A stretch of DNA of 64,000 nucleotides from CBDDKZ01 sp965230415 (GCA_965230415.1 CBDDKZ010000003.1:124001-188000); one strand, 5' to 3'; shown: positions 18,039 through 27,766, counted from the first letter of the stretch. Numbers and translations: made by a program. Notes: generated from the sequence alone by a model not told the origin.

Positions 18039-19448
18039 CTAAGCGTTTAGGTGAGCGACAAAGGCCGCAGCGTCATCTTCATTATCGTAATTTTGATCAG
18101 GATTCACAAAGAAATTTTCAGTGAAATGCGTGTCGTACTCACCGTTCACAAACGCAGCATGGTTTAAAACAAAACTCCCGAAGGGTACGGTAGTATGAAT
18201 ACCGGAAATATGATAATCACTCAATGCCAGCTTTAAGCGGCTTATCACTTCTTTTCTGGATGCTGCCCAGCAAGCTATTTTCGCCAACATAGGATCATAG
18301 TAGGTACTTACTTCACAACCTTGATAAACGCCATTGTCGATTCTGATACCTGGCCCTGTGGGAATTTCATAGTAATTGATCACACCTGAGTCGGGCAGGA
18401 AATTATTGGCAGGGTCTTCTGCGTAAACCCTTAATTCGATCGCGTGTCCATTTATTTTCAAGTCTTCCTGATTAACAGATAAAGGCATGTTCATGGCGAT
18501 TTTAAGTTGCTCCTTAACGAGGTCTATGCCTGTAATTAGCTCAGTAATGGGATGTTCTACCTGAAGGCGCGTATTCATTTCAAGGAAGTAGAAATTTCGT
18601 TGGTCGTCCATGATAAATTCTACTGTGCCCGCGCCTACATAATCGCACGATTTGGCAACGGCGATGGCTGCTTTACCCATTTCATGCCTCAGTTGATTGT
18701 CGAGTAATGTTGATGGCGCTTCTTCAAGCACTTTTTGGTGCCTGCGTTGAATCGAACACTCTCTTTCGAACAGGTGGATGGTGTTCCCATGATGATCTGC
18801 CAAAATTTGAAATTCAATATGCCGGGGTGAAGTGATATATTTTTCAATGAAAACATCCGCATTTCCAAAAGCAGAGTTGGCTTCGCTGGAAGCGCGTTGC
18901 AGGCTCTCTTCCAAATCGGCTTCCTGATGCACTATGCGCATCCCTTTACCACCTCCACCTGCTGTAGCTTTGAGGAGAATAGGGTATCCTATTTTCTGTG
19001 CTTCGTTTCTAGCTTCTTCCAGCGATTGCACAGCGTGCGCTGTGCCCGGAACCAATGGTACGTCGTCTTTTTGTACCGCCTTCTTAGCCGATATTTTGTC
19101 GCCCATGGTAGCGATTGATGAGGGCGAAGGTCCGACAAAGATGATACCGTTCGAATTAACCATCTCGGCAAAAACGGCATTTTCAGAAAGAAAACCATAC
19201 CCCGGATGAATAGCATCGGCATTTAATTCTTTGGCCACTTCAATGATCTTCTTCATATTAAGATAAGATTCATTGGCAGGGGCATTGCCTATATTGACAG
19301 CCACGTCTGCTCTGCGAACATGTAAACTGAGACGGTCCGGATCGCTGAAGACGGCAATTGTTCTAATACCCATCTCTTTTGCGCTCTGAATGATTCGTAC
19401 GGCAATTTCGCCTCTATTGGCAATTAACAAGGTTTTGATTGAGCTCAT
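18039..19448 (-). CDS. accC: biotin carboxylase subunit of acetyl-CoA (or acyl-CoA) carboxylase
   Basis: ATP-dependent carboxylation of biotin on its carrier protein. The three-part ATP-grasp architecture is complete: LLIANRGEIAVRII at the N-terminus, the ATP lid LLKATAGGGGKGMRIV (about 155-170), FERECSIQRRHQKVLEEAPS, and EMNTRLQVEHPITE (catalytic Glu/Asn/Arg). 469 aa without a fused biotin domain; the C-terminus has about 20 residues beyond the E. coli enzyme. No accB lies beside it, so it may equally serve a propionyl- or methylcrotonyl-CoA carboxylase. First gene of its minus-strand block. Confidence 0.88.
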   Translation of the reverse strand: MSSIKTLLIANRGEIAVRIIQSAKEMGIRTIAVFSDPDRLSLHVRRADVAVNIGNAPANESYLNMKKIIEVAKELNADAIHPGYGFLSENAVFAEMVNSNGIIFVGPSPSSIATMGDKISAKKAVQKDDVPLVPGTAHAVQSLEEARNEAQKIGYPILLKATAGGGGKGMRIVHQEADLEESLQRASSEANSAFGNADVFIEKYITSPRHIEFQILADHHGNTIHLFERECSIQRRHQKVLEEAPSTLLDNQLRHEMGKAAIAVAKSCDYVGAGTVEFIMDDQRNFYFLEMNTRLQVEHPITELITGIDLVKEQLKIAMNMPLSVNQEDLKINGHAIELRVYAEDPANNFLPDSGVINYYEIPTGPGIRIDNGVYQGCEVSTYYDPMLAKIACWAASRKEVISRLKLALSDYHISGIHTTVPFGSFVLNHAAFVNGEYDTHFTENFFVNPDQNYDNEDDAAAFVAHLNA

Positions 19449-19560
19449 ATGGTAAAGATATGTATAATAAAACAGACTCGGTATGTTATTTGAGACGAAA
19501 AAAAGATGAAAAAGATACTACGATCTATAAGAAATGTGGATTATTTTAAAATTAAGGTGT

Positions 19561-19590
19561 TTTGACTTGAAAGTTAATTTAGTATCTTTG
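19561..19590 (+). promoter_or_regulatory. consensus promoter for the SPT-like gene
   Basis: TTTG (19561-19564), 18-bp spacer, TATCTTTG (19583-19590): both elements match the Bacteroidota consensus exactly. It lies 40 bp upstream of the TTG start at 19631 and in the gap divergent from accC. Confidence 0.75.
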
Positions 19591-19630
19591 CTGCGGTTAT
19601 TTGGATCTCACTTAACTAAAACTTACTGTA

Positions 19631-20878
19631 TTGGATCTATTTGAAAAATTACTAGTTGACCGAGGACCTCTCGGTAAGCACTCTCAAGTTGCACATGGTT
19701 ATTTTATGTTTCCCAAATTAGAAGGGGAAATCGAACCTACAATGACCTTTCGGGGAAAAGAGGTCTTAACATGGAGTTTGAATAATTACATTGGTCTGGC
19801 AAATCATCCAGAGGTTCGCAAAGCGGATACTCAAGGTACCGAACGATGGGGGCTTGCGTATCCCATGGGGGCGCGTATGATGTCAGGGAATAGTAATTTG
19901 CACGAGAAACTTGAGGAAGAGTTATCAAAATTTGTGGGTAAAGAGGATACTATCCTTTTAAATTATGGCTATCAGGGTATCATGTCAGCAATTGATGCTT
20001 TGGTAGATAGAAAAGATGTAATTGTATATGATGCTGAGAGCCACGCTTGTATTATTGATGGTGTAAGACTGCATCAAGGTAAGCGCTTTGTGTTCCCTCA
20101 CAATAATATCAAGAATTTAGAAAAGCAATTAGAGCGAGCTACAAAAATAGTTAATGAAACCGGAGGAGCTATTTTGGTGATAACAGAAGGTGTATTCGGT
20201 ATGTCTGGAAACATGGGGGATTTGAAGTCCATTGTGGCTTTGAAATCCAAGTTTAATTTCAGACTCATGGTAGATGATGCACATGGGTTTGGTACTATGG
20301 GTAAGAATGGTGCCGGTACCGGTGAAGAGCAAGGAGTGCAGGACGAAATTGATATCTATTTCTCAACCTTTGCAAAATCTATGGCGTGTATTGGTGCTTT
20401 CATTTCCAGCCAGGAACAGGTTGTAGAATATTTACGCTATAATACAAGATCTCAAATATTTGCCAAGTCGTTGCCTATGCCTTTGGTAGAGGGACTACTC
20501 AAGCGACTGGAACTATTGCAAACAAAACCAGAGCTTAGAGAGAATCTGTGGACTATTGTGGAAGCGCTACAAAAGGGTCTGAAGGAAAAAGGTTTTAATA
20601 TTGGAGCTACCAAATCACCGGTTACACCGGTCTTCTTGAACGGTACATCCAATGAAGCCGTACGCATGATAATGGATCTCAGAGAAAATTATGGGGTATT
20701 TTGTTCGATTGTTGTGTACCCTGTTGTGCCTAAGGGAGTTGTGATGTTGAGGCTTATACCAACAGCACAACATACAATGGAAGATGTGGAGAAAACGATA
20801 AACGCTTTCGAAGAAATTTCGTACAAGCTGAAAGATGGTGGATATAATGAGACTTTTGCAAATCTAACAGTCGATTAA
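19631..20878 (+). CDS. alpha-oxoamine synthase: serine palmitoyltransferase or cysteate acyltransferase
   Basis: PLP enzyme that condenses an amino acid with an acyl-CoA (fold type I, alpha-oxoamine synthase group). DDAHGFGTMG (215-224) and the Schiff-base lysine K249 in FSTFAKSMACIGAF match the SPT-like branch better than glycine C-acetyltransferase (Kbl) or BioF; the N-terminal GYFMFPKLEGEI is typical of the Bacteroidota enzymes. In this phylum such proteins make the long-chain base of sphingolipids from serine or of sulfonolipids (capnine) from cysteate. Which one cannot be told from sequence alone. 415 aa; TTG start (MDLFEKLL). The Hc1-like gene follows after 109 bp but has its own promoter. 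Confidence 0.8.
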   Translation: MDLFEKLLVDRGPLGKHSQVAHGYFMFPKLEGEIEPTMTFRGKEVLTWSLNNYIGLANHPEVRKADTQGTERWGLAYPMGARMMSGNSNLHEKLEEELSKFVGKEDTILLNYGYQGIMSAIDALVDRKDVIVYDAESHACIIDGVRLHQGKRFVFPHNNIKNLEKQLERATKIVNETGGAILVITEGVFGMSGNMGDLKSIVALKSKFNFRLMVDDAHGFGTMGKNGAGTGEEQGVQDEIDIYFSTFAKSMACIGAFISSQEQVVEYLRYNTRSQIFAKSLPMPLVEGLLKRLELLQTKPELRENLWTIVEALQKGLKEKGFNIGATKSPVTPVFLNGTSNEAVRMIMDLRENYGVFCSIVVYPVVPKGVVMLRLIPTAQHTMEDVEKTINAFEEISYKLKDGGYNETFANLTVD

Positions 20879-20911
20879 CGGCTTGATTCGATGAAAAATT
20901 GTGTTTCTGGG

Positions 20912-20942
20912 TTTGCATAGTGTATTTAAATTACTATCTTAG
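20912..20942 (+). promoter_or_regulatory. promoter for the Hc1-like mini-histone
   Basis: TTTG at 20912-20915, a 19-bp spacer and TATCTTAG at 20935-20942 (one mismatch from TAnnTTTG). It starts a transcript with a leader of about 40 nt before the ATG at 20988. Confidence 0.6.
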
Positions 20943-20987
20943 TCGAGAGGAATTAATTGTTGTTAACCATTTAAATATTAATTTAGA

Positions 20988-21164
20988 ATGAAAAGATTCG
21001 AAGAAATCAAAGAGCTAATCATGTCTTTGGAAGGTGATTTTACTAAGTTCTATGACAAGAAAAATCAAGCAGCTGGTACTAGAGTTCGTAAAGGAATGCA
21101 AGAACTTAAGAACATAGCTCAAGATATTCGTGTTGAAGTTCAAGATATCAAGAACCAAGGATAA
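20988..21164 (+). CDS. histone H1-like (Hc1) small protein, 58 aa
   Basis: Small gene, translated by hand: begins MKRFEEIKELIMSLEGDF and ends VEVQDIKNQG. It matches the N-terminal domain of the Bacteroidota Hc1-like proteins (family annotated as histone H1), but there is no Lys/Ala-rich DNA-binding tail of the chlamydial type. It is predicted to be almost wholly alpha-helical with mixed charge, and probably associates with the nucleoid or other proteins. It has its own promoter and is followed by a perfect terminator, so it forms a monocistronic unit, likely highly expressed. Confidence 0.85.
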   Translation: MKRFEEIKELIMSLEGDFTKFYDKKNQAAGTRVRKGMQELKNIAQDIRVEVQDIKNQG

Positions 21165-21218
21165 TCAAATATACTTTTAATAGAATATTATACCAACCAA
21201 ATAGCAGAATTTTAATAG

Positions 21219-21242
21219 AAGCGATCGTTTACGATCGCTTTT
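21219..21242 (+). terminator. rho-independent terminator after the mini-histone
   Basis: Perfect 9-bp stem AAGCGATCG / CGATCGCTT with a 4-nt loop (TTTA), followed by a short T run. It lies 55 bp after the mini-histone stop. Confidence 0.88.
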
Positions 21243-21309
21243 ATTGTTTATAGTCGGTTATTGTTAATAAATTATTACCGATTCCATATCATTAAGGGCT
21301 TAAATTAAC

Positions 21310-21317
21310 TAAATTTG
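21310..21317 (+). promoter_or_regulatory. -7 promoter element for purL
   Basis: TAAATTTG is an exact match to the -7 consensus, about 90 bp upstream of the purL ATG. No good -33 TTTG is seen at the expected distance. The implied leader is about 80 nt, longer than for other genes here, but I see no known riboswitch fold in it. Confidence 0.45.
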
Positions 21318-21407
21318 CACCATTAAATATATGTTGATTTGAGTGGTCCCATCCCTCGTAAATTACAATTAGACTCTTACACTAGTCTATAATTAAATAC
21401 AAAAAAT

Positions 21408-24400
21408 ATGATATTATTTGCGCGAACTCAGCATTCTGTTGTTTATGTAGTGGGAGTTGACAAACAGCCTGGTCAGGAAGATACGCTAAAACTCGAATGG
21501 TTGTTTGGCGGAACTATTCTGGATAAACAGGCAATACGAGGTTGTTTTATAGGGCCACGAAAGGAAATGATTAGTCCATGGAGTACGAACGCCGTTGAGA
21601 TTACGCAAAATATGGGTATCACTGGCGTAAATCGGATTGAAGCATTTCGTGAAGTGGACAACACCAATACCGAACATGATCCAATGTTGGAAGTTGTATA
21701 TACGGAAATTGATCAGACTATTTTTGATATCGATATAGAACCTGATGCGATTAAATATATTGACAATATAGCCGCTTATAACCAAGAAGAAGGACTTGCT
21801 TTGAATGATGAAGAGGTAGCTTACCTGGAATCCATGAGCCAAAGAATTGGGAGATCTTTAACCGACAGCGAAGTATTTGGATTTTCACAGGTGAATTCGG
21901 AACATTGTCGACATAAAATATTTAACGGAACTTTCATAATTGATGGCGACGAGAAAGAAAAGTCGCTGTTTCAATTAATTAAAAAGACATCTGCAGATCA
22001 CAAGAATAGAATAGTATCGGCATATAAGGATAATGTAGCCTTTGTGGAAGGCCCGGAAATTGAACAGTTTGCACCTGAAGAACAGGATAAACCCGCTTAC
22101 TTTACAACAAAATCGATAAAATCAGTCATATCGATCAAAGCTGAAACACACAATTTTCCAACTACGGTAGAGCCATTTAATGGAGCTGCTACAGGTTCCG
22201 GAGGGGAAATACGTGATCGTTTGGCCGGTGGTAAAGCAGCTATTCCATTAGCCGGTACAGCGGTTTATATGACTCCGTATTCCAGACAAAAAGGAGGGAA
22301 GAACTGGGAAACAAGCGTGCCCGAACGGGCGTGGTTATATCAGTCACCTGTTGAGATCTTGATAAAAGCATCAAACGGAGCCAGTGATTTTGGGAATAAA
22401 TTTGGCCAACCTCTTATCAATGGTTCTTTATTGACCTTTGAACACGAAGAAGATGGGAAAAATTATGGCTATGATAAGGTAATTATGCTTGCAGGTGGTG
22501 TTGGATACGCACGCCTTGAAGATAGTAAAAAGGATATTCCGAAAGCCGGAGATCAAATAGTAATAATGGGTGGCGACAACTACCGGATCGGAATGGGAGG
22601 TAGCGCTGTATCATCTGTGGCTACGGGTGAATTTTCGAATTCCATTGAATTGAATGCCATTCAGCGGTCCAACCCCGAAATGCAAAAGCGTGTGGCCAAT
22701 ACCATACGTGCCATGGCTGAAAGGGATGAAAACCCTATAGTTTCTATTCACGATCATGGCGCCGGAGGTCATCTGAATTGTTTATCGGAACTGGTAGAAG
22801 AAACAGGGGGAACCATAGAGGTCAGGAAGCTTCCTATTGGTGATAAAACACTTTCGGCCAAGGAAATTATTGGTAATGAATCTCAGGAAAGAATGGGACT
22901 TGTGATCGATGAAAATAATTACGAGAAACTGAAGGCCGTGGCAGAACGCGAGAGAGCCCCGATTTATGCAGTTGGGCAAACAACAGGTGACATGAAATTC
23001 CAATTCAGGGATGATAAAACAAATGAGTCGCCGATTAACCTTCAACTTTCGGATTTTTTCGGAAATTCTCCGAAAACGGTGCTTAATGACAGTTCCATAG
23101 CTAAGAAATTTGCTCCTGTTTCGTACGACAAAGCACAAATTGACGATTTTATAATCAAAGTGTTGCAACTAGAGGGTGTTGCCTGTAAAGACTGGTTGAC
23201 AAATAAGGTTGATCGCTCGGTAAGCGGTAGAGTGGCAAAACAACAAACCTGTGGTGAAATTCAATTGCCGCTTAATAACTTAGGGGTGATGGCGCTGGAT
23301 TTCCGAGGTATAAAAGGTGTTGCCAATGCAATAGGGCATGCACCGGTTGCTGCCTTGATAGATCCGAAAGCCGGATCGCAATTGGCAATTGCAGAGTCGC
23401 TTTCCAATTTAGTATGGGCACCGATTGAACAAGGGCTTAGCGGAGTTTCTCTCAGCGCCAATTGGATGTGGCCGGCAAAAAACGAAGGAGAGGATGCGCG
23501 ACTCTATGCGGCTGTTGAGTCTGTTAGTCATTTCGCTTGTGAGCTGGGGATAAATATTCCTACCGGTAAAGATTCACTGTCAATGGTTCAGAAATACCCC
23601 GATGGCAACAAAGTATATGCTCCGGGTACAGTTATTATTTCCGCAGCAGGAGAAGTGACAGATGTGCGCAAGGTGGTGGAAACAGCAATTGATGTGGAAG
23701 CAGGAGGGAGTATTGTTTATGTCGATTTGAGCCTGGATGACTTTCATTTAGGAGGATCGGCTTTTGCACAGATGCAAAGTAAGGTAGGTGATGAGGTACC
23801 AGCAATTAAAAGCACCACAAACTTTAAATCGGCCTTTAAAGCTATTCAGGATTTAATCCAAAATGGTGATGTACTCGCAGGACATGACGTTTCGGGTGGT
23901 GGCCTGATAACAAGCCTCCTGGAAATGTGTTTTCCTGGTAAAAACACAGGAATGAGTGTTGATCTGGATGTGTTCCAAGAGCAGGATGTTGTGAAGCTCC
24001 TGTTTTCTGAGAAACCGGCACTTTTAATACAGGTTAAAGATGCACCTAATATTGTTTCAACTTTGGAAGCCCAAGGGGTAGCTGTGAAAACGATAGCGGT
24101 AGTCAATAAATCAGGAAACGTAGAGCTTACCGGATCTGGTTTGCAATTAAGGCTTGAAGTGGCGAAATACCGCGATATATGGTTTAAAACATCTTATTTG
24201 TTAGATAAGCATCAAGCAGGTATTCACCTTGCCGAAAAAAGGTATGAAAACTACAAAAATGCGCCAATTATACCTGAATTTCCAAGCCACTTTGATGGAA
24301 GCTTTGAAAGCTTAGGCATCAATCCTGACCGTAAAGAGAAAAGCGGTGTTAAAGCAGCAATTATTAGGGAGAAAGGTGTTAATGGTGATCGTGAGATGGC

Positions 24401-25100
24401 TTATGTTATACACCTTGCCGGCTTTGACGTAAAAGACGTCCATATGACCGACCTGATAAGCGGAAGGGAAACACTGGAAGATATTGGCTTTATCGTCTTC
24501 GTAGGTGGTTTTTCAAATTCGGATGTTTTAGGGTCCGCAAAAGGCTGGGCAGGAGCATTTCGATATAATGAAAAAGCAAAGAGCGCACTGGAGCGATTTT
24601 ATCAGCGAGAAGATACCTTAAGTCTTGGGGTGTGTAATGGCTGTCAATTAATGGTTGAGTTAGGTCTCATTGATAATTCGAAAGAAAAAAAGGCCAGAAT
24701 GCTACATAATGATTCTCATAAGTTTGAATCATCATTTTTAAATGTAACAATTCAGGAAAACGATTCAGTAATGCTTAAATCGCTTCAGGGGGCTGTATTA
24801 GGTGTTTGGGTAGCTCACGGTGAAGGTAAATTTGAGCTTCCTGAGAACGAATCTTCGTACAATATCGCCATGAAATATATGAGTGAAGCCTACCCTGTTA
24901 ACCCGAATGGCTCTGATTATAACACGGCTGCAATTTATTCCAGAGATGGGCGCCATTTAGCGATGATGCCTCACCTGGAACGAGCATTTTATCCTTGGCA
25001 ATGTGCTTATTACCCAGGTAAGCGTAAAAACGATGATTGTACACCTTGGTTAGAAGCTTTTGTTAATGCTAAAAGATGGATAGAAGGTTACGCTGACTGA
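21408..25100 (+). CDS. purL: phosphoribosylformylglycinamidine synthase, large single-chain form
   Basis: Fourth step of purine synthesis: FGAR plus glutamine and ATP to FGAM. The 1230-aa chain contains the N-terminal PurS-like part, a linker with NSEHCRHKIFNG, two AIRS-like ATP-binding halves (SIKAETHNFPTTVEPFNGAATG; later IPTGKDSLSMVQK) and a C-terminal class I glutaminase with nucleophile Cys in LGVCNGCQLMVELG and the PHLERAFYPWQ His/Glu. It is the fused proteobacterial/Bacteroidota form rather than separate PurS/PurL/PurQ. No other pur gene adjoins it. Confidence 0.96.
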   Translation: MILFARTQHSVVYVVGVDKQPGQEDTLKLEWLFGGTILDKQAIRGCFIGPRKEMISPWSTNAVEITQNMGITGVNRIEAFREVDNTNTEHDPMLEVVYTEIDQTIFDIDIEPDAIKYIDNIAAYNQEEGLALNDEEVAYLESMSQRIGRSLTDSEVFGFSQVNSEHCRHKIFNGTFIIDGDEKEKSLFQLIKKTSADHKNRIVSAYKDNVAFVEGPEIEQFAPEEQDKPAYFTTKSIKSVISIKAETHNFPTTVEPFNGAATGSGGEIRDRLAGGKAAIPLAGTAVYMTPYSRQKGGKNWETSVPERAWLYQSPVEILIKASNGASDFGNKFGQPLINGSLLTFEHEEDGKNYGYDKVIMLAGGVGYARLEDSKKDIPKAGDQIVIMGGDNYRIGMGGSAVSSVATGEFSNSIELNAIQRSNPEMQKRVANTIRAMAERDENPIVSIHDHGAGGHLNCLSELVEETGGTIEVRKLPIGDKTLSAKEIIGNESQERMGLVIDENNYEKLKAVAERERAPIYAVGQTTGDMKFQFRDDKTNESPINLQLSDFFGNSPKTVLNDSSIAKKFAPVSYDKAQIDDFIIKVLQLEGVACKDWLTNKVDRSVSGRVAKQQTCGEIQLPLNNLGVMALDFRGIKGVANAIGHAPVAALIDPKAGSQLAIAESLSNLVWAPIEQGLSGVSLSANWMWPAKNEGEDARLYAAVESVSHFACELGINIPTGKDSLSMVQKYPDGNKVYAPGTVIISAAGEVTDVRKVVETAIDVEAGGSIVYVDLSLDDFHLGGSAFAQMQSKVGDEVPAIKSTTNFKSAFKAIQDLIQNGDVLAGHDVSGGGLITSLLEMCFPGKNTGMSVDLDVFQEQDVVKLLFSEKPALLIQVKDAPNIVSTLEAQGVAVKTIAVVNKSGNVELTGSGLQLRLEVAKYRDIWFKTSYLLDKHQAGIHLAEKRYENYKNAPIIPEFPSHFDGSFESLGINPDRKEKSGVKAAIIREKGVNGDREMAYVIHLAGFDVKDVHMTDLISGRETLEDIGFIVFVGGFSNSDVLGSAKGWAGAFRYNEKAKSALERFYQREDTLSLGVCNGCQLMVELGLIDNSKEKKARMLHNDSHKFESSFLNVTIQENDSVMLKSLQGAVLGVWVAHGEGKFELPENESSYNIAMKYMSEAYPVNPNGSDYNTAAIYSRDGRHLAMMPHLERAFYPWQCAYYPGKRKNDDCTPWLEAFVNAKRWIEGYAD

Positions 25101-25455
25101 AAGAGTAGCTTAGCTAATTGAATGGATACCTTTCTTAGATGATGTCTTATCAAGAGCGAATCCGTAAAGAAAGGCATTGCTTTTTTGACAAACGATTTTG
25201 AACAATTGTTATAATTAAAGGGCTGCTTATTCATGGCGAAAGCAGTCTGATGTAATGTTTTTTTCATACTTCAAGGAAGAGAAGTACATTGTGCAGATTA
25301 TAGTAGATGTAGTAGAAATAGGTGTTATAGGATAGGTGAAATCACCTAAATTGACTTTTTAGTATATGAAATTGTACTTTAATCGAAACGATTTGATTTA
25401 TAGCTGTGTATAATATTATATAATAGATTTATTAATTATATAAGTTTAATTGGCT
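25101..25455. other. intergenic stretch after purL: weak hairpins and one short palindrome
   Basis: No gene is seen on either strand in these 355 bp. A possible loose terminator for purL pairs 25129-25136 (CCTTTCTT) with 25167-25174 (AAGAAAGG), followed by T6 near 25181. A 7-bp inverted repeat with a 2-nt centre, TAGGTGAAATCACCTA, lies at 25333-25348 and could be an operator for the small lipoprotein that follows. Confidence 0.4.
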
Positions 25456-25599
25456 ATGAGAGTTGTTTTACTAATAGTTACCTTTGTTTCCTTATCATTA
25501 TTTACTTCCTGTTATCCCAGAACGTGTGCTACCTATTCAAAAGCTACTGATGGTGAGAAGCTACAAAAATCGGTAGAATATACTGATGAAAGAATTTAA
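25456..25599 (+). CDS. small putative lipoprotein, 47 aa
   Basis: Tiny gene read by hand, 47 aa: hydrophobic signal MRVVLLIVTFVSLSLF followed by the lipobox FTSC (Cys19), then a short mature part with CYPRTCATYSKAT and a charged end (EYTDERI). The ATG is at 25456 and the stop TAA at 25597-25599. It is followed by a good bidirectional terminator. It belongs to the class of tiny Bacteroidota lipoproteins with a second Cys near a Tyr-Ser pair; function unknown. Coding status rests on the signal/lipobox and the terminator. Confidence 0.55.
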   Translation: MRVVLLIVTFVSLSLFTSCYPRTCATYSKATDGEKLQKSVEYTDERI

Positions 25600-25646
25600 G
25601 TTGCCGTACGATGGAACGGATACTTGCATGTAAACACTTCTAAGCA

Positions 25647-25672
25647 AAAAGGGCTATGGAAATAGCCCTTTT
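25647..25672. terminator. bidirectional terminator between small lipoprotein and acs
   Basis: Stem AAAAGGGCTAT (25647-25657) / ATAGCCCTTTT (25662-25672) with a 4-nt loop. The A and T flanks serve both the plus-strand lipoprotein and the minus-strand acs, whose stop is 7 bp away. Confidence 0.85.
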
Positions 25673-25678
25673 CGAATG

Positions 25679-27589
25679 TTAACTTTTAAGAGGAACAAGA
25701 GCACCATCTTTGATTGTCTCAACAACTGAAGGATCTAGTAATGTTGAGGTGTCGCCCAAATTAGAAACATCTCCTTCAGCTACTTTCCTTAGAATACGTC
25801 TCATAATCTTTCCGGATCTTGTTTTGGGAAGGCCTGGTACTACCTGGATCAGATCAGGTTTTGCTATTGGTCCGATTTCCTTTGTAATAATAGCTAAGAT
25901 TTCTTTTTTGAAAGTGGCCTCATCCTGAATACTTGTTTCAGGGATTGCATAAGCATAAATTCCCTGACCTTTAATGTCGTGAGGGAAACCTACAACGGCA
26001 GATTCAACCACTTTTGGGTGTTGGTTAATGGCATTTTCGACTTCTGCTGTACCCATTCTGTGTCCTGAAACATTGATCACGTCATCTACACGGCCGGTGA
26101 TGCGGTACAAACCATTTTCATCCCTTCTGCAACCATCTCCAGTAAAGTATTTTCCGGGGTATGTAGAAAAATAGGTTTGTTTGCAGCGTTCATGATCTCC
26201 ATAAGTGGTGCGCAAAACAGAAGGCCATGGGAATTTTATACATAAATTTCCCGATACATCATTTCCTTCCAGTTCGTTTCCTTCATTATCAACAATAGCC
26301 AGTTGAACTCCAGGCATAGGTAAAGTTGCGAATGTTGGTTTTTCCGGTGTGATTCCTGCAAGCGGTGTTACTACAAAGCCACCGGTTTCGGTTTGCCAGT
26401 AGGTGTCTACTATTGGGCAATTGCCTTTACCTATGTTTTTGTGATACCAATGCCAGGCTTCTTCATTTATGGGTTCACCTACAGATCCGAGTACTTTCAA
26501 TGAACTCAAATTATATTTTTCAACATATGAGGTGCCATGAGCCATTAGCGCTCTAATCGCAGTAGGAGCGGTATAAAATATATTAACCTGGTGTTTTTCA
26601 CATACTTCCCAAAATCTACCGGCATCAGGATAAGTCGGGACGCCTTCGAACATGATGGATGTCGCTCCGGCTAATAGGGGACCATATATTATGTAAGAAT
26701 GCCCGGTGATCCACCCAATATCGGCGGTACACCAATAAATGTCACCTTCTTTGTATTGGAAGGCATTTCTGAATGTGTATTCCGTGAATATCATGTACCC
26801 GGCAGTCGTGTGTACGACACCCTTCGGTTTACCTGTTGAACCGGAAGTGTATAATATAAATAATAGATCCTCGGCATCCATACTTACAGCCTGGTGTTCC
26901 GGAGCTACTTTTTCCATTTCTTCATGCCACCAAAGGTCTCTTGAAGTATTCCAGCTTACAACTTGGTTTGTACGTTTATAAACAAGCACATTTGCTACCG
27001 AATCGCATGATTTTAGTGCTTCATCTACTACATCTTTTACAGGGATTTCTTTAGCTCCCCGGAAGTTACCATCAGCTGTGATTACCATTTTTGCCTGTGC
27101 GTCATTAATTCTGTCTGCCAGGGCCTGTGATGAGAACCCGGCAAATACTACCGAATGAACTGCGCCAACTCGTGCGCATGCCAGGCACGCAATTGCCAAC
27201 TGTGGCACCATTGGCATGTATAAACAAATGCGATCTCCTTTGGTAATACCTTTCGATATCAAAACATTCGCAAAACGACAAACTTGTTCATGTAACTCCT
27301 TATAAGTGATTTTAATAGCCGTATCATCCGGGTTATTTGGTTCCCAAAGTATCGCGGTTTGGTTTCCTCGCTCTTCCAAATGCCTGTCGAGGCAATTCTC
27401 AGTAATATTCAATTTTCCACCTTCAAACCATTTTACTTCAGGCGATTCGAAATTCCACTCTAATACAGCATCCCATTTCTTATGCCATAAAAAGCGCTCC
27501 GCTTGTGCTTCCCAAAATGCTTCAGGGTTTTCTACGCTTTGCTTATAAGCGTCTTTATATGCCTCAAAATTTTCAATACTTTCTATCAT
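25679..27589 (-). CDS. acs: acetyl-CoA synthetase
   Basis: AMP-forming acetate:CoA ligase, 636 aa, full length. Motifs: the P-loop-like YTSGSTGKPKGVVHTTAGY, DTYWQTETGG, YFTGDGCRRDENG and ITGRVDDVINVSGHRMGTAE, and the conserved acetylation-target lysine in KTRSGKIMRRILRK near the C-terminus. The start ATG at 27589 gives MIESIENFEAYKDAY. It activates acetate for the TCA cycle or lipid synthesis. Monocistronic: divergent from the POTRA protein and closed by the terminator at 25647-25672. Confidence 0.96.
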   Translation of the reverse strand: MIESIENFEAYKDAYKQSVENPEAFWEAQAERFLWHKKWDAVLEWNFESPEVKWFEGGKLNITENCLDRHLEERGNQTAILWEPNNPDDTAIKITYKELHEQVCRFANVLISKGITKGDRICLYMPMVPQLAIACLACARVGAVHSVVFAGFSSQALADRINDAQAKMVITADGNFRGAKEIPVKDVVDEALKSCDSVANVLVYKRTNQVVSWNTSRDLWWHEEMEKVAPEHQAVSMDAEDLLFILYTSGSTGKPKGVVHTTAGYMIFTEYTFRNAFQYKEGDIYWCTADIGWITGHSYIIYGPLLAGATSIMFEGVPTYPDAGRFWEVCEKHQVNIFYTAPTAIRALMAHGTSYVEKYNLSSLKVLGSVGEPINEEAWHWYHKNIGKGNCPIVDTYWQTETGGFVVTPLAGITPEKPTFATLPMPGVQLAIVDNEGNELEGNDVSGNLCIKFPWPSVLRTTYGDHERCKQTYFSTYPGKYFTGDGCRRDENGLYRITGRVDDVINVSGHRMGTAEVENAINQHPKVVESAVVGFPHDIKGQGIYAYAIPETSIQDEATFKKEILAIITKEIGPIAKPDLIQVVPGLPKTRSGKIMRRILRKVAEGDVSNLGDTSTLLDPSVVETIKDGALVPLKS

Positions 27590-27766
27590 AATTTGAAAAA
27601 TCTCTCGATTGATTAGTTTTGTGCCGGAAAATATGCATAATTCATGCCCGTAAATAAAGGTATGTATAGCGAAGGCACATAATTATTGTGATCTTATTTA
27701 CGTTTATTAGTTAATAAAAATAAGAAGTTTCGCTAGTATAAAAAAAGTGATACCTCAATTATTCTT

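Noticed and set aside
22782..23168. 128-aa minus-strand open frame inside purL
   Set aside because: Antisense shadow of a strongly conserved enzyme; no promoter or family match.
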